DNA from: CAZFIM01 sp964519615
GTDB lineage: Bacteria > Chloroflexota > Dehalococcoidia > GIF9 > UBA5629
DNA: 33,089 nt
Assembly (NCBI GenBank): GCA_964519615.1
Contig: CAZFIM010000027.1
Location: 1-33,089 of the forward strand
Reading direction: 5' to 3'
The notes beneath the pieces are model-generated. The model saw only the letters and a list, made by a program, of their open reading frames with translations, made no database searches and was not told where the DNA came from. The position numbers and the translations under genes were made by a program. This document shows, piece after piece, positions 32,862-33,089 of the stretch. Each line of letters opens with the position of its first letter. Within the stretch, counting starts at the first letter, position 1.

Positions 32862-33089
32862 TTAGTTCAATAGATAATTGCATGAAACCATGGTTTTATT
32901 CTGCTCTTTTTCGGGGAAACAGAACCTTATTTCTTCACCGGAGACAGGGTCGCAACCGGTGAGAATTCTTACGCCAATGTCATACGTATGTTTCAGATTA
33001 TCTTCTGTAATGACCTCATCGGGACAACCCAGAGCAATAAATTTCCCGCTTTTCATCAGCGCTACACGGTCTGAATAAAGGAGCGCATG
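32862..33089 (-). CDS. FecE-type ABC ATPase, C-terminal part, runs off the right edge
   Basis: The minus-strand frame is open from the window edge: HALLYSDRVALMKSG continues to a stop at 32862-32864. It is the end of an ABC ATPase just after the switch His. The VALMKSGKFIALG and DEVITEDNLKHTYDIGVRI segments match the ATPase at 29389-30192 (VAIMKGGRIIAFG, DEVITEENLQSIYDIEVRV). A methionine inside the fragment is not a real start. The rest of this second transporter lies beyond the window, in the same orientation and upstream of the leader. Confidence 0.85.
   Translation of the reverse strand, partial: HALLYSDRVALMKSGKFIALGCPDEVITEDNLKHTYDIGVRILTGCDPVSGEEIRFCFPEKEQNKTMVSCNYLLN

Noticed and set aside
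1..33089. CRISPR array or phage genes
   Set aside because: No regularly spaced repeats, Cas proteins, integrase or phage structural genes were seen.

Overview
The window is an accessory-rich stretch of a bacterial chromosome, about 33 kb, with most genes on the minus strand. Several things suggest an anaerobic Chloroflexota lineage, probably close to Dehalococcoidia: a free-standing pyruvate-kinase C-terminal-domain protein, RRM proteins with a glycine-rich tail, Ig/IPT-type surface proteins with a C-terminal membrane anchor, an FmdE-domain protein, a DUF364 protein, and oxalate/formate-type MFS carriers. This placement rests on family recognition and is only moderately secure.

Left third (1-9.5 kb). 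A receiver-like protein runs off the left edge and has Asn at the expected phosphorylation site. It is followed by an MFS carrier and a DUF2061 membrane protein. A small heat-shock gene sits behind a near-consensus sigma-A promoter overlapped by a CIRCE (HrcA) operator. Next come SfsA and the ribosome-associated GTPase TypA. A minus-strand RNA-handling group follows: zinc-ribbon protein, RRM with RGG-like tail, second RRM, DEAD-box helicase. It has a strong promoter and a long structured leader inside the group.

9.0-15.7 kb. A compact minus-strand operon reads lysine-2,3-aminomutase-like radical SAM enzyme, ATP-grasp ligase, ATP-grasp ligase, GNAT, GNAT-deacetylase fusion, lipoprotein. Junctions are tight or overlapping. 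The aminomutase keeps both aspartates that bind the lysine side chain in the characterised enzyme. I infer that the operon makes, and may reversibly acylate, a small beta-lysine-containing amide or dipeptide. Its promoter carries an ACAGTA repeat between -35 and -10, with three more copies downstream, next to a divergent winged-helix gene that could encode its regulator.

15.8-25.5 kb. This part is more mosaic: the pyruvate-kinase-C-domain protein, an isoprenylcysteine-methyltransferase-like membrane enzyme, two Ig-like surface proteins (one separated from its signal peptide by an in-frame TGA), an NAD-dependent epimerase, and an alpha/beta hydrolase coupled to a second MFS carrier. An IS1182-like element follows, broken by one frameshift and one amber codon, next to a second transposase-like scrap.

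25.5-33.1 kb. A second coherent minus-strand operon reads FecB/BtuF-type lipoprotein, FecCD permease, FecE ATPase, methyltransferase, FmdE protein, DUF364 protein, methyltransferase, methyltransferase. The last methyltransferase is a paralogue of the first. The operon looks like uptake plus intracellular processing of a metal or metal chelate; the substrate cannot be read from sequence. Upstream lies an elaborate leader: a promoter, a four-helix junction fold, an 11-codon leader ORF with its own ribosome-binding site, and an intrinsic terminator whose loop is the leader ORF's stop codon. A second related FecE ATPase ends just upstream, so transporter modules appear to be in tandem. This leader and operon, and the aminomutase/ATP-grasp operon, are the two best candidates for undescribed biology.
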